The notes under the pieces were generated by a model. It saw nothing but the letters and a program-made list of their open reading frames with translations. It had not been told where the DNA came from and searched no databases. The position numbers and the translations under genes were made by a program. A DNA stretch of 9,619 nt from Gammaproteobacteria bacterium (lineage in GTDB: Bacteria; Pseudomonadota; Gammaproteobacteria; Chromatiales; Sedimenticolaceae), in assembly GCA_020445165.1 (NCBI GenBank), contig JAGRHE010000101.1:1-9619 (forward strand), written 5' to 3'. Every line of letters starts with the position of its first letter. The first letter of the stretch is position 1. Of this stretch, positions 6,220 through 9,619 are shown piece after piece.

Positions 6220-6534
6220 TCATTGTCCGTTCGCCAGAACCCAGTCGATCACCGCTGCCAGGTCGGCGTCGCTGATGGTTGAGTTGGGTGGCATCGGAAT
6301 CTGGCCCCACACGCCCATACCACCTTTACGCACCTTGTCGATCAGCATCTCCCTGGCGCCCGCCTCACCGCGATACCTGGCAGCAACCTCCTTGTACGCG
6401 GGGCCAACCAGCTTGACATCGACCTGGTGACAGGCGGTGCAACCGTTGGCCTGGGCGATGGCCTGGTCGGCCGTCGAAGTTGCTGTCAGCAACAAGGCGC
6501 TTACTGCGACGAATGCGTGAATCGATCGGATCAT
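6220..6534 (-). CDS. Periplasmic monohaem class I cytochrome c
   Basis: This 104-residue precursor has a signal peptide of about 28 residues (ending AIAQ, then ANG). One haem motif, CTACH, gives C32, C35 and axial H36. The distal ligand block GMGVWGQIPMPPN (72-84) supplies M81. DLAAVIDWVL (91-100) is the usual C-terminal helix. This is the cytochrome c551/c552 fold, a small soluble electron carrier acting in the periplasm. Its place inside the Mo-oxidoreductase operon (after the first chaperone, before the second) suggests it hands electrons to or takes them from that enzyme; this is inference. The start at 6534 has GAGGAG eight nt upstream. It lies 49 nt after the upstream chaperone stop. 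Confidence 0.93.
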   Translation of the reverse strand: MIRSIHAFVAVSALLLTATSTADQAIAQANGCTACHQVDVKLVGPAYKEVAARYRGEAGAREMLIDKVRKGGMGVWGQIPMPPNSTISDADLAAVIDWVLANGQ

Positions 6535-6583
6535 ATTGGCTGCTCCTCAGTTGCAATGGTGTGAAGGTGACGCCCGGCAGTCT

Positions 6584-7345
6584 TCAAGTCAGTGTTGACT
6601 GTCCGGCTGGACCGCACCGGGCGGTTACGAACGGGATCGGCACTTCGGTATGCGATAAGTCGTTCGCTGCACAGTGAAGCGCGCCATGTTGTTTCAAGAG
6701 GTCATTGACCTCATGTGCATAACCGGACGTCAGCGTCGCCAGCGAGCGATACAGGCGGGTTTCGGCACAGCTCATTGCTCTTTCCGCGAATCTGTCGACC
6801 GAACCAAGCAGGCGCCCACCGAGCTGTACAGAGAGATCCGGAGCGGGCAGAGCGATGCCGTCCGTCGCCACCATGCAGGCAAGCTGACGAAGCTGCATCG
6901 ACAGGCTGCCGTCCGCTTCGCTTTCCCAATCCGCAACGGTCTGACCATTGCGCCGCCCCCACCCGTACAGAACCTTTCGATCGAGAACCCGGACCACACC
7001 GGCATGAGCACCATGCCCCGTCTCCGACTCGGCACGAGAGCAACGGTCATCGTGGTACAAGCGGCGAAAATCGGCAGACAACAGCGCATCGGTATGCCGA
7101 TCGACATAGGTGGGGATCTCGGTCAGACACTGACAGAAACCTCCCAACAGGCCCTTCAGGCGGACAGAGCGAGGTGTCAATGCAAGCAACCCATCGTAAC
7201 AACGCGACCACAAGGTAACGAGCGCGTCACGGCGCAATGCCCGCCCGTGCAGTTCCGCCAACAACAGCAGGTCGGCGACGATCTGGGAGCGAATCTGATC
7301 ATCGAAATTGCCTTCCCGGGCCGGCGCAGCTTTGATCGGTGTCAT
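6584..7345 (-). CDS. Divergent TorD-like chaperone
   Basis: This 253-residue, probably helical and cytoplasmic protein is rich in Leu, Arg and His with no signal peptide. Its order of elements is TorD-like: an N-terminal helix bundle, ADFRRLYHDD (91-100) where TorD proteins have the D-F/Y-xx-L-Y/F motif, and a C-terminal SLATLTSGYAHEVNDLL (201-217). The conserved ESVWLD and PMF blocks are replaced by a His/Gly-rich stretch (ETGHGAHAGVVRV, 108-120). Its ATG overlaps the dmsB stop (ATGA), and GGAGGG lies seven nt upstream, so it is translationally coupled to the Fe-S subunit. It probably helps maturation of the Mo enzyme or of DmsB. Family assignment rests on weak similarity, position and length; an unrelated accessory protein is possible. 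Confidence 0.72.
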   Translation of the reverse strand: MTPIKAAPAREGNFDDQIRSQIVADLLLLAELHGRALRRDALVTLWSRCYDGLLALTPRSVRLKGLLGGFCQCLTEIPTYVDRHTDALLSADFRRLYHDDRCSRAESETGHGAHAGVVRVLDRKVLYGWGRRNGQTVADWESEADGSLSMQLRQLACMVATDGIALPAPDLSVQLGGRLLGSVDRFAERAMSCAETRLYRSLATLTSGYAHEVNDLLKQHGALHCAANDLSHTEVPIPFVTARCGPAGQSTLT

Positions 7346-8010
7346 TCGTCCACCCTCCCCTTGCTGTGTGCAACGAAAACGATAGAAGGATGCGTCAACT
7401 CGGGATCGGCAAAGTTCTTAACTGCTCCGACCGGCTGCTCATGTGGCGCAATGGCCTTCGTAGGATGCTGCCCGAGCCGCAACAGATCGATCGGTCCGAC
7501 ATCGAGAACCCGCATCATGCAGGCCATTACGCAATAGGGCTGGCGTCCGGCCTCGAGCTCGTCGATACACAGGTTGCATTTCTTGACGACCAGCGCCTCG
7601 GGATCCCATTGCGGGGCACCGTAAGGACACGTCGCCTCGCAGCGTCGACAGCCAATGCACAGCGTGGAATCGATATCGACGACACCATTGTCCGCCCGCT
7701 TCCAGATCGCCCCGGTCGGACACGCCGGCAGGCAGGCAGGCTCGGCGCAGTGATTGCACGAGACATTGACCTTGTACGCGAACACGTTCGGGTAGGTACC
7801 GCCTTCGACGTACTGTACGCGGCGGAAACGCGGCCCTGCCGGCAGCCCGTTCTTGTCCTTACAGGCGATCTCGCAGGCGCGACAGCCGATGCAGTCAACG
7901 TTGTTGTGGACGAAGCCCAGCTGCTGCTCGGGCTTCACCGGTGTGTAGACAGTTTTCTTGCGACGCTTGATCGCTGCCTTGAGCGCCGCACGATCCTTGA
8001 TCTTTTTCAT
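7342..8010 (-). CDS. dmsB: DmsB-type four-cluster Fe-S electron-transfer subunit
   Basis: This 222-residue beta subunit of a DMSO-reductase-family complex wires electrons to or from the Mo subunit. Sixteen Cys form four ferredoxin-type motifs: C40-C43-C46-C50, C85-C88-C93-C97, C118-C121-C124-C128 and C145-C148-C160-C164. VSCNHCAEPACLPACPTGA, CIGCRRCEATCPYGAPQW and RVLDVGPIDLLR (167-178) match E. coli DmsB closely. The first 30 residues form a basic extension absent from E. coli DmsB (about 205 aa). It has no signal peptide, so export would ride on the alpha subunit's Tat signal. The start chosen is the ATG at 8008-8010 with AGAGGG seven nt upstream; the adjacent GTG at 8013 is too close to it. 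The gene starts 15 nt after dmsA and overlaps the next gene by 4 nt. Confidence 0.9.
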   Translation of the reverse strand: MKKIKDRAALKAAIKRRKKTVYTPVKPEQQLGFVHNNVDCIGCRACEIACKDKNGLPAGPRFRRVQYVEGGTYPNVFAYKVNVSCNHCAEPACLPACPTGAIWKRADNGVVDIDSTLCIGCRRCEATCPYGAPQWDPEALVVKKCNLCIDELEAGRQPYCVMACMMRVLDVGPIDLLRLGQHPTKAIAPHEQPVGAVKNFADPELTHPSIVFVAHSKGRVDE

Positions 8011-8025
8011 CACATAACCCTCTGC

Positions 8026-9619
8026 TCAGAGATCGCGACGGAAGACATGCGAGCGCGCCGTCGCCAGGCGGTCCCAACCCGGCCGGTGTTCGAGCTCGGT
8101 CTTGCGGATGTCGCACAGCACGGTGTTGTAGGCGAACGAGCCGGCCGGACTCGGTTCGTCGAGTGTCAGCATGTCAGGGTTGCCGGAGCGGTCGACCCCA
8201 TTGTCGTCGAGATCGATCCAGGCGCCTTCGTGGATGACCGCAACACCCGGCATGCAGCGTTCGGTGACGTATACCGGAACGACCACGCGACCACGGTCGT
8301 TCCAGACCTCGACCGTGTCGCCGGTCTTGATACCGAGCCTGCGTGCATCGGCCGCATTGACCGTGACCTCCTGTTCATAGGTCTCACGCAGCCAGCTGCA
8401 GTTGTTGAAGATCGAGTGCGTCCGCCAGCGTGGATGAGGCGAGATCAGGTGGAATGGGTACTTGTTCGTTTTCGGACTGTTCAACGATTCCCATGGCTCG
8501 ATCCATTTCGGAATCGACGGGATGTGATAGCCATAGCGCGTGCGCGTCCAATCGTTGACCTGTGCCAGCTCGGTACACAGGATCTCGATCCGGCCCGACG
8601 GTGTCTGGAACGGCTTGCCCTGTTCGATCTGCTCGCGGAATGCGACATGCGGTTGGTCGAGCTTGAACTTGTAGATGCCACGTTGCTTGAACTCGTCCCA
8701 GCTCATGTCGACATGCTGGTGCGGCATCACCTTGCCTTCCCACCATTCACGCAGGTAGGCCTCGTCGACCGGGTCGGGGTTGTTGAAGTAGCTGCGATCG
8801 GCCTTTGGATTGTAGGTCTTGCCGAAGTACTCACCGATGCCGGTTTTCTCGCCGATACGGTAAGCCAGCTCGGTGAATACCTGGAAGTCGCTCTTCGACT
8901 CTCCGAGCGGCTCGATGACCTTTGGCCGGTGAATGTAGTAGTGCCCCTTGTACCAGGGCAGCGCGACATCATGGCGCTCGAAGTGAGTCGCGATCGGCAA
9001 CAGCACATCGGCATAGAGGCCAGACGGCGTGATGGTCGAGTCCATGCACACCACCAGCTCCATTTTGTTGATCGCTTCGATCTCCTTGTTGATGTTGGTC
9101 AGCTGGTTGAACCAGTCCGACCCCTGCCAGAAGATCCCCTTGATATTCGGGATTACGCCATCCAGATTATCCTGGCGAGGCCACAGGCCGATTTCCTCGC
9201 GGCGCACGTTCGGATAGTTGAGCACGCAATGTGCCCAGCGATCCGACTTGATCGATGAGAACCAGATGTTGGCATACTGGTCGTACGGATAGGCGACGGC
9301 CTCGGCATGCCAGGCCTTGCCAACGCCCTCGGCGCAGCCGCCGAGCTTGCCGATGTTGCCGGTCATTGCCTGCAATGCGGCGGCCATACGGTTGTACTGT
9401 TCACCATAGGCGTTGCGGCCCGGCGACCACGACGCCTTCAGCGCCGCCGGCTTGGTGCGTGCATACATGTCGGCGAGCTTACGGATGTCGTCGGCCGACA
9501 CCCCGCAGATTCCGGCGGCCCACTCCGGCGTCTTCGCCACACCGTCGTAGGTACCGAGTATGTAGTCCTTGAAATTCTCAGTGCCGTTCGGCGAGTTCGC
9601 CGCCCAGTCCGGCATCGTG
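8026..9619 (-). CDS. dmsA: DmsA-type molybdopterin oxidoreductase catalytic subunit (N-terminus outside window)
   Basis: The C-terminal 530 residues of a DMSO-reductase-family catalytic subunit are visible; DmsA proteins are about 800 aa, so roughly the first third is missing, including any Tat signal, the first Cys motif and the Mo ligand. DGVAKTPEWAAGICGVSADDIRKLA and ALQAMTGNIGKLGG (near the visible start) resemble DmsA/YnfE. The last 145 or so residues are the molybdopterin-dinucleotide-binding domain, with RTHSIFNN, EGAWIDLDDNGVDRSG and LDEPSP, again DmsA-like. The physiological substrate (DMSO, another S- or N-oxide, or oxidation of a sulfide) cannot be told from this part. It is first of the visible operon, 15 nt before dmsB. 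The ATG at 9613-9615 is internal, not the start. Confidence 0.9.
   Translation of the reverse strand, partial: TMPDWAANSPNGTENFKDYILGTYDGVAKTPEWAAGICGVSADDIRKLADMYARTKPAALKASWSPGRNAYGEQYNRMAAALQAMTGNIGKLGGCAEGVGKAWHAEAVAYPYDQYANIWFSSIKSDRWAHCVLNYPNVRREEIGLWPRQDNLDGVIPNIKGIFWQGSDWFNQLTNINKEIEAINKMELVVCMDSTITPSGLYADVLLPIATHFERHDVALPWYKGHYYIHRPKVIEPLGESKSDFQVFTELAYRIGEKTGIGEYFGKTYNPKADRSYFNNPDPVDEAYLREWWEGKVMPHQHVDMSWDEFKQRGIYKFKLDQPHVAFREQIEQGKPFQTPSGRIEILCTELAQVNDWTRTRYGYHIPSIPKWIEPWESLNSPKTNKYPFHLISPHPRWRTHSIFNNCSWLRETYEQEVTVNAADARRLGIKTGDTVEVWNDRGRVVVPVYVTERCMPGVAVIHEGAWIDLDDNGVDRSGNPDMLTLDEPSPAGSFAYNTVLCDIRKTELEHRPGWDRLATARSHVFRRDL

Noticed and set aside
6674..7537. 287-codon plus-strand open frame opposite the first chaperone
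   Set aside because: Antisense shadow; the minus-strand gene has a good ribosome site, an ATGA overlap and operon context.
7339..9258. 639-codon open frame on the plus strand opposite dmsB and dmsA
   Set aside because: It lies exactly codon-opposite two clear genes that share one frame; strong third-position GC bias keeps the mirrored frame free of stops. The translation shows no family motif.
1..9619. CRISPR arrays, tRNA/rRNA genes, insertion sequences
   Set aside because: None seen: no regularly spaced repeats, no cloverleaf, no transposase motif or terminal inverted repeats.

Overview
The window looks like a GC-rich gammaproteobacterial chromosome. It carries GalU, PabB, a small OmpA-like protein and an IscR-like regulator that aligns without gaps to E. 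coli IscR, next to a periplasmic respiratory operon. Species cannot be read from the sequence. A respiratory, possibly sulfur-cycling, gammaproteobacterium is an inference from the DMSO-reductase-type enzyme and its cytochrome c.

Layout. Plus strand: the last 45 codons of an unidentified gene (to 140), then galU (159-995). Everything else is on the minus strand and is described here in transcription order, right to left. First is an operon for a DmsA-type molybdenum oxidoreductase. It comprises the catalytic subunit (8026 to beyond the right edge, N-terminus missing), a DmsB-type four-cluster Fe-S subunit (7342-8010), a divergent TorD-like chaperone (6584-7345, ATGA overlap with dmsB), a monohaem cytochrome c (6220-6534), a second and more canonical TorD-family chaperone (5451-6185) and a cytoplasmic-looking multi-Fe-S protein (4311-5351). 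A 335-bp AT-richer gap follows, with a 20-bp palindrome. Then come a solitary IscR/Rrf2-family regulator (3502-3975), a small OmpA-family lipoprotein-like or periplasmic protein (2583-3194), a strong hairpin terminator, and pabB (1048-2418), which converges on galU.

How it works together (inference). The Mo subunit and its Fe-S partner would form a periplasmic S- or N-oxide reductase, or a sulfide-type dehydrogenase. The chaperones would guard maturation and Tat export of the Mo subunit. No DmsC/NrfD-like membrane anchor follows dmsB in this window. The soluble cytochrome c is the obvious candidate electron partner. The multi-cluster ferredoxin may provide a cytoplasmic redox link or help assembly.

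Most notable observations: (1) the IscR-like regulator is co-linear with IscR but has lost all three cluster cysteines and the ligand histidine; (2) the oxidoreductase operon seems to use a cytochrome c in place of a membrane anchor; (3) the 346-residue Fe-S protein looks like two ferredoxin modules joined through a twin-arginine-like segment, with a cysteine-rich central domain and a zinc-ribbon/rubredoxin-like tail; (4) two very different TorD-type chaperones sit in one operon.
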